This document shows positions 24,595 through 34,800 of a DNA stretch of 64,000 bases, piece after piece. This DNA is from Streptomyces xanthochromogenes (lineage in GTDB: Bacteria; Actinomycetota; Actinomycetes; Streptomycetales; Streptomycetaceae). Both the position numbers and the translations under genes were made by a program. The DNA lies in assembly GCF_014650455.1 (NCBI RefSeq), contig NZ_BMUZ01000021.1, forward strand, positions 21,997 to 85,996, in the 5' to 3' direction. Under the pieces are notes generated by a model. That model made no database searches. It was not told the origin of the DNA and saw nothing but the letters and a program-made list of their open reading frames with translations. Position 1 is the first letter of the stretch. Each line of letters begins with the position of its first letter.

Positions 24595-24672
24595 GGGGCG
24601 CGGGGAACCGCGCGACCGGCCAGGGACGGCGCGAGGACGAGATCGGGGTTGGGGGCGCGGGGAACTGCGCGA
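24595..24672. repeat. Two copies of a 21-bp GC-rich intergenic repeat
   Basis: GGGGCGCGGGGAACCGCGCGA at 24595-24615 recurs at 24652-24672 with one change (C to T). Each copy can form a small CGCG hairpin. The motif is a familiar dispersed element in Streptomyces intergenic regions; a degenerate version may lie near 19517. Confidence 0.6.
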
Positions 24673-24811
24673 GTGGGTCCGGTCGGGGCGCGGCCGGACT
24701 GCGGTGGAGCGGGGGGCGGGGCCGCATCCAGGGGGTGGGCCGGCCCGCGAGGGTTAGGTGTCCGAATGCCGCCAGAGACCCCGCAGGCGACCGCGCACAC
24801 TGGAAGGCGTG

Positions 24812-26203
24812 ATGCACCCAGACGCGCAGTACGAGGCGGTCAGCAGCAGGGACGCCCGGTTCGACGGGGAGTTCTTCTTCGCCGTGGCGACGACCGGGAT
24901 CTACTGCCGGCCGAGCTGCCCCGCCGTCACCCCACGCCGTAAGAACGTCCGGTTCTTCCCCAGCGCCGCCGCCGCCCAGAGCCACGGCTTCCGGGCGTGC
25001 CGCCGCTGCCGCCCGGACGCCGCGCCGGGGTCGGCCGAGTGGAACACGCGGGCCGATGTCGTCGGCCGGGCCATGCGCATGATCGGGGACGGCGTCGTCG
25101 ACCGCGAGGGCGTGCCGGGGCTCGCCACCCGGCTCGGCTACAGCACCCGGCAGGTGCAGCGGCAGCTCACCGCCGAGGTCGGCGCCGGCCCCGTCGCCCT
25201 CGCCCGGGCGCAGCGCGCCCACACCGCGCGCGTGCTGCTCCAGACCACCCCGCTCCCGGTCACCGAGATCGCCTTCGCCGCCGGCTTCGCCAGCGTGCGC
25301 CAGTTCAACGACACGATCCGGCAGATCTACGCCCGTACCCCCAGCGGCCTGCGCGAGGAGGCCGGGACCCGGGCCGCCGGACCCGGTGTCGCGGCGAGCG
25401 CCGGCATCCCGCTGCGGCTCGCCCATCGGGGCGCGTACGCCGTGAAGGAGACCTTCGACCTCCTCGCGGACGAGGCCGTCGCGCATGTCGAGGAGGTCGT
25501 CGGCGAGAGCGGAACCCGCGTCTACCGGCGCACCCTGCGGCTGCCCCACGGCACTGCCGTCGTGGCCGTCGACGAGGCCGCCCCCGCGCACACCACGGCC
25601 CGCCAGGGCTGGCTCGACGCCCGGATCCACCTCACCGATCTGCGCGACCTCACCACCGCCGTTCAGCGCCTGCGCCGGCTGTTCGACCTGGACGCGGACC
25701 CGTACGCCGTCGACGAACGGCTGAGCGCGGACCCCGGGCTCGCCCCGCTCGTCGCGCGGACCCCGGGCCTGCGCTCGCCCGGCGCCGCCGACCCCGAGGA
25801 GTGCGCGGTGCGGGCGCTGGTCGGGCCGCAGGCGGCGGCCGGCCTCGTCGAGACGTACGGCAAACGCCTCGACGCGCCCTGCGGGGCGCTCACCCACCTC
25901 TTCCCCGAGCCCGCCCTGCTCGCCGCCCACCCCGACCCGCGCCTCGCCGCGCTGGCGACCGCGCTCGCCGACGCCACCCTGCGCCTGGACGCCGGCGCCG
26001 ACCGCGAGGAGGCCGAACGGGTGCTGCGGGGGCTGCCCGGCCTGGACGAGGGGACCGTCCAGGTGATCCGCACGCGTGCGCTCGGCGACCCGGACGTGGG
26101 CGCCGACGGGGAGGAGGCCTGGCGGCCCTGGCGCTCCTACGCGCGCCGCCACCTCGCGCTCGCGGCGGCCCGGAACCGGCAGGCGACCGCCGGGCCGCAG
26201 TAG
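24812..26203 (+). CDS. Ada/AlkA fusion: methylphosphotriester acceptor, AraC HTH and 3-methyladenine glycosylase
   Basis: A 463-residue DNA alkylation repair protein. The N-terminal Ada zinc domain has Cys32, Cys36, Cys63 and Cys66, the methyl acceptor being one of them. AraC-type HTH motifs lie at about 85-185, with YSTRQVQRQL and FASVRQFNDTIRQIY. The AlkA N-domain and HhH-GPD glycosylase follow from about 205 to 455, with LRGLPGLDEGTVQVIRTRAL-GDPD carrying the catalytic Asp. The O6-methylguanine transferase domain of Ada is absent, as in many actinobacterial AlkA proteins. The protein probably senses damage and regulates itself. Chosen start: ATG at 24812. Confidence 0.93.
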   Translation: MHPDAQYEAVSSRDARFDGEFFFAVATTGIYCRPSCPAVTPRRKNVRFFPSAAAAQSHGFRACRRCRPDAAPGSAEWNTRADVVGRAMRMIGDGVVDREGVPGLATRLGYSTRQVQRQLTAEVGAGPVALARAQRAHTARVLLQTTPLPVTEIAFAAGFASVRQFNDTIRQIYARTPSGLREEAGTRAAGPGVAASAGIPLRLAHRGAYAVKETFDLLADEAVAHVEEVVGESGTRVYRRTLRLPHGTAVVAVDEAAPAHTTARQGWLDARIHLTDLRDLTTAVQRLRRLFDLDADPYAVDERLSADPGLAPLVARTPGLRSPGAADPEECAVRALVGPQAAAGLVETYGKRLDAPCGALTHLFPEPALLAAHPDPRLAALATALADATLRLDAGADREEAERVLRGLPGLDEGTVQVIRTRALGDPDVGADGEEAWRPWRSYARRHLALAAARNRQATAGPQ

Positions 26204-26245
26204 TCCGACGGGCGGGGCCGGGCCACTTCTGCGAACGTCGAAGAC

Positions 26246-27346
26246 ATGATCCGTCTCGCGCGCCTGCCCCTGGACCGCTGGTCGGCGCTGCTGCCGCCGC
26301 TCGCCCTCGTGCTGCTCGCGCTGACGTGGGGGCGGTCGCTGCCCGCCTGGCTCGTCGCCGTGGTCGCCTGTTTCCTGGCCGGTGCGGTGCTGGCCGCCGT
26401 GCACCACGCGGAGGTGGTCGCGCACCGGGTGGGCGAGCCGTTCGGATCGCTCGTGCTCGCGGTCGCGGTCACCGTCATCGAGGTCGCCCTGATCGTCACC
26501 CTGATGTCGGACGGCGGCGACAAGAGCGCCTCGCTGGCCCGGGACACCGTCTTCGCCGCCGTGATGATCACGTGCAACGGCATCGTCGGGCTCTGCCTCC
26601 TGGTCGGCGCCCTGCGGCGCAGGCTCGCCGTGTTCAACGCCGAGGGCACCGTCACGGCCTTCGCGACGGTCACCACCCTGGCGGGCCTGAGCCTCGCCCT
26701 GCCGACCTTCACCACCAGCAAGCCGGGCCCCGAGTTCTCGCCCGCCCAGCTGATCTTCGCCGCGATCGCCTCGGTGTTCCTGTACGGACTCTTCGTCGCG
26801 ACCCAGACCGTGCGCCACCGCGACTACTTCCTGCCGGTGACCCAGCAGGGCGAGGTGATGCGGGACGACGACCACGCCAACCCGCCCTCCGCGCGCACCG
26901 CCTGGACCAGTGTCGCGCTGCTCGGGGTCGCGCTGGTCGCGGTCGTGGGCCTGGCCAAGGGGGTCTCGCCGACCATCGAGCGGGGGGTGGCCGCGGCCGG
27001 CCTGCCCGCCTCCGTCGTGGGTGTCGTCATCGCGCTTCTCGTGCTGCTGCCCGAGACCATCGCCGCCGTGCGGGCCGCCCGGCGCGACCGCGTGCAGACC
27101 AGCCTCAACCTCGCGCTCGGCTCGGCCATGGCCAGCATCGGCCTCACCATTCCGGCCGTCGCGCTCGCGACCATCTGGCTGTCCGGCCCGCTGGTGCTCG
27201 GGCTCGGCGCCAGCCACATGGTGCTGCTCGCCCTGACGGTCACCGTCGGCATCCTGACCGTCGTACCGGGCCGCGCCACCCTGATGCAGGGCGGGCTGCA
27301 CCTCTCGCTGTTCGCCGCGTACATCGTGCTCGCGGTCAGCCCGTAG
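26246..27346 (+). CDS. Calcium/proton (cation:H+) antiporter, ChaA type
   Basis: A 366-residue membrane protein with about eleven hydrophobic segments arranged as two inverted repeats, typical of the CaCA superfamily. Acidic signature regions are in HRVGEPFGSLVLAVAVTVIE (first alpha repeat) and LPETIAAVRAARRDRVQTSL (second). A short hydrophilic loop separates the halves near 200-215. It would export Ca2+ or Na+ in exchange for protons. It lies 42 bp downstream of the repair gene with no obvious link. Confidence 0.9.
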   Translation: MIRLARLPLDRWSALLPPLALVLLALTWGRSLPAWLVAVVACFLAGAVLAAVHHAEVVAHRVGEPFGSLVLAVAVTVIEVALIVTLMSDGGDKSASLARDTVFAAVMITCNGIVGLCLLVGALRRRLAVFNAEGTVTAFATVTTLAGLSLALPTFTTSKPGPEFSPAQLIFAAIASVFLYGLFVATQTVRHRDYFLPVTQQGEVMRDDDHANPPSARTAWTSVALLGVALVAVVGLAKGVSPTIERGVAAAGLPASVVGVVIALLVLLPETIAAVRAARRDRVQTSLNLALGSAMASIGLTIPAVALATIWLSGPLVLGLGASHMVLLALTVTVGILTVVPGRATLMQGGLHLSLFAAYIVLAVSP

Positions 27347-27516
27347 CCCCTGGTGGACGCCCCGTGCGGCACCCGCCGCCCGCGCGGTGCCCGCGATGCC
27401 CGCCCGTCCGGCCGTATGCGGTCCCTGCACGCCCTGTTCGTGTTCTGTTCGTATACGTTCCCCGTGCGTTCCGGCCGACTGGGCGCTGCATTCAAGCCAC
27501 CTGTGTTACGGACGTG

Positions 27517-27546
27517 TTGACGGATGACCCTGCCGAGTCACACGAT
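27517..27546 (+). promoter_or_regulatory. Candidate promoter of asnB
   Basis: TTGACG (27517-27522) and CACGAT (27541-27546) with an 18-bp spacer form a housekeeping-type promoter. The implied RNA would have an untranslated leader of about 75-80 bases before the asnB ATG. Confidence 0.5.
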
Positions 27547-27630
27547 CGAAAGGTAGGTAGTTGCTCAATACATCTGATTCGGCCGGTGGAACGTCCCCCC
27601 TCCGGTCGAAGAGGCCAAGCAGGAGGCACC

Positions 27631-29472
27631 ATGTGTGGCATCACCGGCTGGATCTCCTTCGAACGTGAACTGCGCGCCGAGCGGGACACCCTGGACGCGA
27701 TGACCGAGACGATGGACTGCCGCGGTCCCGACGACCGCGGCGTGTGGGCCAACGGGCCGGCCGCGCTCGGCCACCGCAGGCTCGCGATCATCGACCTTCC
27801 GGGCGGGCGCCAGCCCATGAGCGTCGAGGCGGGCGGCCGGACCGTCGCCCTCGTCTACTCGGGCGAGACCTACAACTTCACCGAGCTCAAGGCCGAACTC
27901 GCCGCCCGCGGGCACCGGTTCACCACCGACTCCGACACCGAGGTAGTCCTGCACGGCTACCTCGAATGGGGAGAGGCCGTCGCGGAACGCCTCAACGGCA
28001 TGTACGCGTTCGCGATCTGGGACGAGCGCGTCCAGCGCCTCGTCATGATCCGCGACCGGATGGGCATCAAGCCCTTCTACTACTACGAGACCGCCGACGG
28101 CGTGCTCTTCGGCTCCGAGCCCAAGGCGATCCTCGCCAATCCGCTGGCCCGCCGCTCGGTCTCGCTGGACGGACTCCGCGAGCTGTTCACCATGGTCAAG
28201 ACGCCGGGCCACGCGGTGTGGGACGGCATGAAGGAGGTCGAGCCCGGCACCGTCGTCACCGTCGACCGCGGCGGCCTGCGCACCCACACCTACTGGACGC
28301 TCGAAACCCGTCCGCACGAGGACGACCGCGCCACCAGCATCGCCCACGTCCGCGAGCTGCTCGACGACATCGTCCGCCGCCAGCTCATAGCCGACGTGCC
28401 GCGCTGCATGCTGCTCTCCGGCGGCCTCGACTCCTCCGCGCTCACCGCGCTCGCCGCCCAGCAGCTCGGCGAAGTGGGCCACCAAGTGCGCAGCTTCGCG
28501 GTGGACTTCGTCGGCCAGACCGAGAACTTCGTCGCCGACGAGCTCCGCGCCACCCCCGACACCCCCTACGTCCACGACGTGGCCCGCACCTCCGGCACCG
28601 TCCACCAGGACATCGTCCTGGACGCCCAGGCACTGGCCGACCCCGAGGTGCGGGCCAAGGTCATCAGGGCCCGCGACATCCCCATGGGCTTCGGAGACAT
28701 GGACGCCTCGCTCTACCTGCTGTTCAAGGCGATCCGCGAACACTCCACGGTCGCCCTGTCCGGCGAGTCCGCGGACGAGGTCTTCGGCGGCTACAAGCAG
28801 TTCTTCGACGAGGACGCGCGGGCCGCCGACACGTTCCCCTGGCTCGTCAAGTTCGCCGAGCAGTTCGGCGACGACTCCGGCCTGCTGCGGCCGGACCTGA
28901 CGGCCGCCCTGAACGTCCCCGCCTACGTCAAGGACTCCTACGACACCGCCGTCGCCGGCGTCCAACGCCTCGACGGCGAGAGCGACTTCGAGTACCGGAT
29001 GCGCAAGATCTGCAATCTCCACCTCACCCGCTTCGTGCGCATCCTGCTCGACCGCAAGGACCGCGCGAGCATGGCCGTCGGCCTGGAGGTGCGGGTGCCG
29101 TTCTGCGACCACCGGCTCGTCGAATACGTCTACAACGCGCCCTGGTCGGTGAAGTCCTTCGACGGCCGCGAGAAGAGCCTGCTGCGCGAGGCGGCCAGGG
29201 ACGTCCTGCCGCAGTCCGTGTACGACCGGGTCAAGAGCCCCTACCCCTCGACCCAGGACCCGAAGTACGCCATCGCCCTCCAGGGGCACGCCAAGGACCT
29301 GCTCGCCCAGCCCTCGCACCCGGTCTTCGACCTCGTCGACCGCGAAGGGCTCCGCCGGGCCGCCGAAGTGAGCGGTCCGCAGATCCACCAGGCCTCGCGG
29401 CGCGGTCTGGAGCGCACCCTGGACCTGGCGATCTGGCTCGATCTGTACAAGCCGGAGGTGAAGCTGGCCTAG
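27631..29472 (+). CDS. asnB: Asparagine synthase (glutamine-hydrolysing)
   Basis: A 613-residue class II amidotransferase. Cys2, exposed after Met removal, is the glutaminase nucleophile (MCGITGW). RGPDD and the SGGLDSS pyrophosphatase loop at 263-269 are intact, as is GESADEVFGGY. It makes asparagine from aspartate, ATP and glutamine in the cytoplasm. AGGAGG lies five bases before the ATG at 27631. It is monocistronic, and a 22-bp repeat array follows it. A secondary-metabolite amidotransferase role is less likely given its isolation. Confidence 0.94.
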   Translation: MCGITGWISFERELRAERDTLDAMTETMDCRGPDDRGVWANGPAALGHRRLAIIDLPGGRQPMSVEAGGRTVALVYSGETYNFTELKAELAARGHRFTTDSDTEVVLHGYLEWGEAVAERLNGMYAFAIWDERVQRLVMIRDRMGIKPFYYYETADGVLFGSEPKAILANPLARRSVSLDGLRELFTMVKTPGHAVWDGMKEVEPGTVVTVDRGGLRTHTYWTLETRPHEDDRATSIAHVRELLDDIVRRQLIADVPRCMLLSGGLDSSALTALAAQQLGEVGHQVRSFAVDFVGQTENFVADELRATPDTPYVHDVARTSGTVHQDIVLDAQALADPEVRAKVIRARDIPMGFGDMDASLYLLFKAIREHSTVALSGESADEVFGGYKQFFDEDARAADTFPWLVKFAEQFGDDSGLLRPDLTAALNVPAYVKDSYDTAVAGVQRLDGESDFEYRMRKICNLHLTRFVRILLDRKDRASMAVGLEVRVPFCDHRLVEYVYNAPWSVKSFDGREKSLLREAARDVLPQSVYDRVKSPYPSTQDPKYAIALQGHAKDLLAQPSHPVFDLVDREGLRRAAEVSGPQIHQASRRGLERTLDLAIWLDLYKPEVKLA

Positions 29473-29505
29473 CGGCAACGGAGTTGGTGCCCGGGTCGCT
29501 CAACT

Positions 29506-29558
29506 GCGGCTCGGGCGCTCGCCAGTTGCGGCTCGGCCTCCCGCTAGTCGCGGCTCGG
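29506..29558. repeat. Three-copy repeat with 22-bp period
   Basis: GCGGCTCGG occurs at 29506-29514, 29528-29536 and 29550-29558, each preceded by a similar C/A-T-rich triplet, giving an exact 22-bp period. The array lies between asnB and the convergent PPOX gene and runs into the end of the latter. Confidence 0.55.
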
Positions 29559-29927
29559 CAGGTCGTCCAGTCCCCAGCTGTGGATCTTGTCGGGGTGGAT
29601 GCGGATGATCTCCTCGCTGAAGTGCGGTCCCAACTCGTGCGGACCGGTGAGGAGTTCGGCCGTACCGCGGATCTCCACGCCGCGCACCTTCCACGGCCGC
29701 ACGCTCACGACGTCGTCGACCACCAGGGCGGCCTTCGGGTTGCCCTGGAGGTTGCGCCACTTCTTCGTCGTGCCGAGCGCGTATCCGCCGATGAGGATCG
29801 TGCCGTCGTCCTGTGGGAAGAAGCCGACCGGGTTGGCCTGCGGCTGGCCCTTCCGGTCGACGGTGGCGAGCCGGCCAAGCCGCTGGCTCTTGAGGTACAC
29901 ACGCTCGGCCTCGCTGAATTCGCTCAT
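29544..29927 (-). CDS. PPOX class (FMN/F420-binding split-barrel) oxidoreductase
   Basis: A 127-residue split beta-barrel protein of the pyridoxamine-phosphate-oxidase-like superfamily, probably F420-dependent as in similar mycobacterial proteins. Seen are GRLATVDRKGQPQANPVGF, KWRNLQGNPKAALVVDD and the terminal HPDKIHSWGLDD. It would act in the cytoplasm as a small reductase; the substrate is unknown. The ATG at 29927 is used because the fold begins there. Its 3' end carries part of a 22-bp repeat. Confidence 0.88.
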   Translation of the reverse strand: MSEFSEAERVYLKSQRLGRLATVDRKGQPQANPVGFFPQDDGTILIGGYALGTTKKWRNLQGNPKAALVVDDVVSVRPWKVRGVEIRGTAELLTGPHELGPHFSEEIIRIHPDKIHSWGLDDLPSRD

Positions 29928-30005
29928 GGGGTCACCCTCACATGCCCGCCGCCACCTCGTCATCGGAAGGTGGCCCCAGGCCCCGGGGACCGTCCCCGGG
30001 CCCGT

Positions 30006-30488
30006 TCAGCCCCAGACCACCGCGCCCAGCCAGGCCCCGGCCACCAGCAGGCAGGCGAACAGCTCGGCCATCACCGAGTAGCCGCCGGCGCGCAGCGCCG
30101 TACGGGCCGAGGCCACGGCGTCCGCGCGGCTGCCCAGGCGCATCCGCTCGGCGCCGTACAGGCCGCCGAGGAACCCGGCGATCCCGCCGACCACGGGCAG
30201 CACGAAGAACCCCACCGCGGACGCCGCGCCCGCCGTCAGCACCGAGCGCTTCGACACCCCGGCCCCCTTGAAGCGGCGCGGCGGCAGCAGGGGTCTGAGG
30301 GCCTGGTTCAGGAGAAGTACGCCGGTGGCCCCGGCCAGGACGGCCCAGGCGAGGCCGGTGGTGTCGTCGAGCGCCCACCACGCCACGGCGGCCCATACGA
30401 TCGCCGGCCCGGGAACGCCGGGGACCAGCACGCCGCACAGGCCCATCAGCATCACCGCCCCGACCGCGAGGAGCTGCCACACACCCAT
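30006..30488 (-). CDS. DUF456 family membrane protein
   Basis: A 160-residue membrane protein with four to five hydrophobic segments and the DUF456 features VPGVPGPAIVWAAVAWWAL and GGIAGFLGGLYGAERMRLG. Its function is unknown. The ATG at 30488 starts the first membrane segment; longer frames upstream lack membrane-protein character. It lies downstream of the regulator gene in the same orientation with a 162-bp gap, so co-transcription is possible but uncertain. Confidence 0.85.
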   Translation of the reverse strand: MGVWQLLAVGAVMLMGLCGVLVPGVPGPAIVWAAVAWWALDDTTGLAWAVLAGATGVLLLNQALRPLLPPRRFKGAGVSKRSVLTAGAASAVGFFVLPVVGGIAGFLGGLYGAERMRLGSRADAVASARTALRAGGYSVMAELFACLLVAGAWLGAVVWG

Positions 30489-30650
30489 CTGCCAAGGGTG
30501 CAGGAAACGCGGCGTTCCCGCAGTTCCACGCGGTTGCCCCGGCCCCGCCGAGGATGCGGGAGACGGCGCGGGCCGCAGTGCGGTGCCGTTGCCTCCGGCC
30601 CCGCCGAGCGACACGGGAAACGGGCGGGTCCCGCGGGTTCGCCGTGGGCC

Positions 30651-31634
30651 TCAGCGGGCCACCCAGCCCCGCTCGTAGGCGTGCCAGCCCAGCTGGAGGC
30701 GGGTGGTGACGCCGGTCAGCTCCATCAGGCCCTTGACCCGGCGCTGCACGGTCCGCAGGCCGAGATCCAGCTGCTTGGCGGCGCTGGCGTCGGTCATCCC
30801 GGCGAGCAGCAGCGACAGGATCTCCAGATCGGTCGCGTCCGGGCCCCGGCCCTCCTCGAACACGCCCCGGCCCCCGCCGCCCAGGCGCAGCGGCAGCGCG
30901 TCCTTCCACACCGCCTCGAAGAGGCCCATCAGCGATTCGAGCAGCCCGCTGGCGTGCACCACGAGCGCGGCCGGCTCGGCGCCGCGCCCGGTCAGCGGCA
31001 CCATCGCCAAGGCGCGGTCCGCGACGACGAGCTTGGTCGGCACCCGCTCCACCGTGCGCACCTGCTCGTCCCGGCCGAGCGCGGCGGACAGCTCGACGAT
31101 CCCGGCGGGCAGTGAGAGCACCTCGCGCTCGACCACCACCCGATAGCTCACCCCGCGGATCGAGGCCCGCTCCTCGGACTCGTTGTCCATCCCCGTGACC
31201 GCGACCGGCTTGCCCGTCACCAGGGCGCACACCTCGTCGGCCGCGCCCAGCTGCAACTGGTGGAAGCGGTGGGCCACCGCGCTCGCCCCGGTCACCACCT
31301 CGACCAGGTCGTGCACGGCCGGCTCGGCCGCCTCGGCGCGGTACTCGGTGGCGAGCAGCGCCGCCGCCAGCTCGGCCTGGTCCAGCTCGTGGCGCTGCTG
31401 GGTGAGCAGCGCGCCGAGCGCGACCCCGGGCGGCGCCGCGACCCACCGCCCGGTACGGGCCGAGGACTGGGCGGCAAGGCCGTGCCGCTCCAGACGGCGC
31501 AGGGCACGCTCGGTCTCGTTCTCCGGCAGCGCGAGCCGGTGCGCGAGGTCGCTCACCTCGGCCGCGCCCACCGCGACCAGGGCGCGGTACGCCGACTCCT
31601 GCGTCTCGTCGAGACCTATCGCTCCCAGCACCAC
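30651..31634 (-). CDS. TrmB/LuxR-type helix-turn-helix regulator
   Basis: A 327-residue regulator. The N-terminal TrmB-like winged helix spans about residues 5-65 (LDETQESAYRALVAVG), followed by a coiled segment and a central domain. A C-terminal LuxR-type HTH lies at about 265-320, with TDLEILSLLLAGMTDASAAK and LRTVQRRVKGLMELTG. This two-HTH form is common in Streptomyces. It is divergent from a very large secreted subtilase (210 bp gap) and may control it, as an inference from position. Confidence 0.85.
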   Translation of the reverse strand: MVLGAIGLDETQESAYRALVAVGAAEVSDLAHRLALPENETERALRRLERHGLAAQSSARTGRWVAAPPGVALGALLTQQRHELDQAELAAALLATEYRAEAAEPAVHDLVEVVTGASAVAHRFHQLQLGAADEVCALVTGKPVAVTGMDNESEERASIRGVSYRVVVEREVLSLPAGIVELSAALGRDEQVRTVERVPTKLVVADRALAMVPLTGRGAEPAALVVHASGLLESLMGLFEAVWKDALPLRLGGGGRGVFEEGRGPDATDLEILSLLLAGMTDASAAKQLDLGLRTVQRRVKGLMELTGVTTRLQLGWHAYERGWVAR

Positions 31635-31844
31635 GGACCGCCTCCCTCGAAGCCTGTGTCCAGGCCCTCACCTGCGCGCTGGCGGGAAACCGCCCCGGCG
31701 CAAACCCGCCGCACAACATCATCCCCGGATCGGCCGCCGCTCTGCCAATGTCGAGCCACCGCAGCACCAACAGCCTCTGGATACAGGGCATTTGCGCACT
31801 TCCGGCGCGGGTGCCTTTTGTTCCGGATTGATCTGGGGAGAGCG

Positions 31845-34800
31845 ATGCGCCCGATATCGCGTACGGCACTGGGGGTGGCGACCGCCGCCGCCCTCGCCGT
31901 CACCGCGGTGGCGCCGTCCGTGGCAGCGCCACGAACCGACGGCACAGCCGACACCGCCAAGAGACCGCTCGTCGGCAGCGCCGCGAGCAGCACGGGAACA
32001 CCGGCCACCGTCACCCTCGTCACCGGCGACAAGGTCGTGGTGAGCAGGGACGGCTCCGGCACGCCCACCGGCGTCACCGCGCTGCCGCGCGCGGACGGTT
32101 CCGTACCGCTCGTCCAGACCAGGCGGTCGGGGAACGAGCTGTACGTGTACCCCGACGACGCGGCGGGGGCGCTCGCCGCCGGCCGGGTCGACGAGGAACT
32201 CTTCAACGTCTCCGGGCTCATCCGCCAGGGCTACGACGACGCGCACACCAAGTCGCTGCCGCTCATCGCGGTGTACGGCGACGCCGCGACGCGCTCGGCG
32301 GCCCCGGCCGTGCCGCGCGGCGCCAAGGCGGGCCTGAGTCTGCCCGCCGTCAACGGGATCGCCCTGAGCGCGGACAAGACGAAGGCCGCCCAGGTGTGGG
32401 CGGACGTCACCAACTCCCGGACCCGGTCGGCCTCCGGGATCAAGAAGCTGTGGCTCGACCGCAAGGTGACGGCCTCCCTCGACCGGTCGGCCAAGCAGAT
32501 CCGCGCCGACCTCGCGTGGGCCGCCGGATATGACGGCAAGGGCACCAAGGTCGCCGTCCTCGACACCGGTGTGGACGCCGAACACCCCGATCTCAAGGGC
32601 CGCATCACCGCCTCCAAGAACTTCACCGACTCGCCCGACACCGAGGACCGCCAGGGCCACGGCACCCACACCACCTCCACGGTGGGCGGCTCGGGCGCGG
32701 CGAGCGACGGCAAGAAGAAGGGCATCGCACCCGGCACCGACCTGCTGGTCGGCAAGGTCCTCAACGACTCGGGTTCCGGCGACAGTTCGTGGATCATCGC
32801 CGGCATGCAGTGGGCCGTCGACAACAAGGCCGACGTCGTCTCCATGTCGCTCGGCAGCCCCGTCCCGACCGACTGCACCGACCCGATGAGCACCGCCGCA
32901 CAGGAGCTCGCGACCAGCGCCACGCACACGCTGTTCGTCGTCGCGGCCGGCAACTCGGGACCGGCCCTGAACACCGTGTCCTCGCCCGGCTGCGCGCCCG
33001 GCGTCCTGACCGTCGGCGCCGTCGACCGCGACGACACCACCGCGAGCTTCTCCAGCCGCGGCCCGGCCCCCTTCACGCACACCCTGAAGCCGGAGATCAC
33101 CGCCCCCGGCGTCGGCATCTCCGCCGCCAACGCGGGCGGCCGGGGCGTCTACGCGTACCAGACGATGTCCGGCACCTCGATGGCCACGCCGCACGTCGCG
33201 GGCGCCGCCGCCATCGTCAAGCAGCGCCACCCCGACTGGACCGCGCAGCAGATCAAGGCCGCGCTCGTCTCCTCCGCCAACAGCGGCATACCCGGCGACG
33301 TGCGCGAGACCGGAGGCGGTCGCCTCGACGTCAAGGCCGCCATCGACGAGACCGTGCTCGGCGCGCCCGCCGTGCAGGGCGGCACCTTCGACTGGCCGCA
33401 GGACAAGAGCGACCGCACCACCGTCCAGGTGCCCTACACCAACGTCTCCGGCAAGTCCGTGAAGCTCGACCTCACGGTCGCGGGCGTCACCGGAAACGAC
33501 GGCTCGGCCGTCAACTCCGGTGTGGCGAGGCTCGGTTCGCGCTCGGTCACGGTCCCGGCCGGAGCCACCGTCAAGGTGCCGCTCGCCGTCGACCCCACCG
33601 CCCGCCTCAAGGCCGCCCAGTACGGTGACGTCACCGGCCGCGTGCTCGCCACGGCGAACGGTGTCAAGGTCTCCACCCCGTTCTCGCTGTACGTCGAGCC
33701 CGAGACGGTCACCCTGCGCGTCAAGCTCGTCGACCGCCAGGGCAAGCCCGCCGCCGGCCCCTCGTCCCTCGACGTCATCGGCACCGACACCGCGACCGGT
33801 GAGCGCCGCTTCAACGAGGGCGCCGCCGACCAGGTCTACCGGCTGCGCCCCGGCGCCTACTTCGTGTCGTCGTTCGTCGCCTCGGCCGACCCGGCGGACG
33901 CCACCGGCGCGAACATCGGCTCGGTCAGCTACCTCGGCCGTCCGCAGCTCGACCTGAAGAAGGACACCACCCTGGTCCTGGACGCCCGCAAGGCCCACCG
34001 GCTCGCGGTGAAGACGGACAAGCCCAGTGAAGTCCGCACCACGACACTGGACTTCGCCCGCTCCTGGGGCGGCCAGTGGCTGCACTCGGGCTCGATCAGC
34101 GGGTCCCGTCTCATCCAGGACTACTTCGCGGACGTCCAGGGCGACGCCCGTACCGGCGACTTCGAGTTCGGCAGCTACTGGCGCGCCTACGCCCCGCAGT
34201 TCGAGACGCTCGGCGCGGTCGGCGGCCCGGAGCTGCACCCGCTCACCGCGAGCGTGGGCTCCGACAACCTCGACGGCACCGGCCGGGCCCAGCTCGTCGA
34301 CGCGGGCAAGGGCAGCCCCGACGAGCTCAAGGCGGCCGGGGTCAGCGGGAAGATCGCCTTCGTCGCGGTGCCGGACGACGACGCCTCGGTCCTGACCCTG
34401 GGCAAGGACGCCAAGGCCGCGGGCGCCACCGCGCTCGTCGTGCACCGCCCCTCGGCCGGCCGCTGGCTGCCCACGTACGGCTTCGCGGGCGGCCCGCTGC
34501 CCACCCTCGCCGTCGAGGCCACCGAGGCCAAGGCGCTGGCCGACCGGCTGTCCGCGGGCCCGGTCACCCTGCGCTGGAAGGCCACCGCGAAGAGCGGCTA
34601 CGTCTACAACCTCGGCTTCCAGGAGGACGGCCGCATCGGCTCCGACCGCACCTACCGGGTGCGCGACGCACAGCTGGGCCGCAACGTCTCGACGTACCAC
34701 TCGATGGGCGTGCCGGCCGACTTCGTCGACGGCGTCGCCGCCTACCGCCCGAACGGCGCCGGACCCGTCAGCGTCTCCGGCATCGACCTGGTGGCCGTCC

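Larger units (their letters stand above)
24424..24811. other. Intergenic region with a terminator and interspersed repeats
   Basis: This 388-bp gap between rsgA and the DNA-repair gene carries a strong hairpin (24524-24552) and two copies of a GC-rich repeat (24595-24615, 24652-24672). It also holds phrases such as GGGGCTCCGCCCC that recur in Streptomyces intergenic DNA. No credible ORF is seen. Confidence 0.6.

Noticed and set aside
24997..27600. A long plus-strand frame running through the Ada/AlkA and antiporter genes into asnB
   Set aside because: Only the part from the ATG at 27631 (asnB) is real; the upstream part is out of frame with two clear genes.
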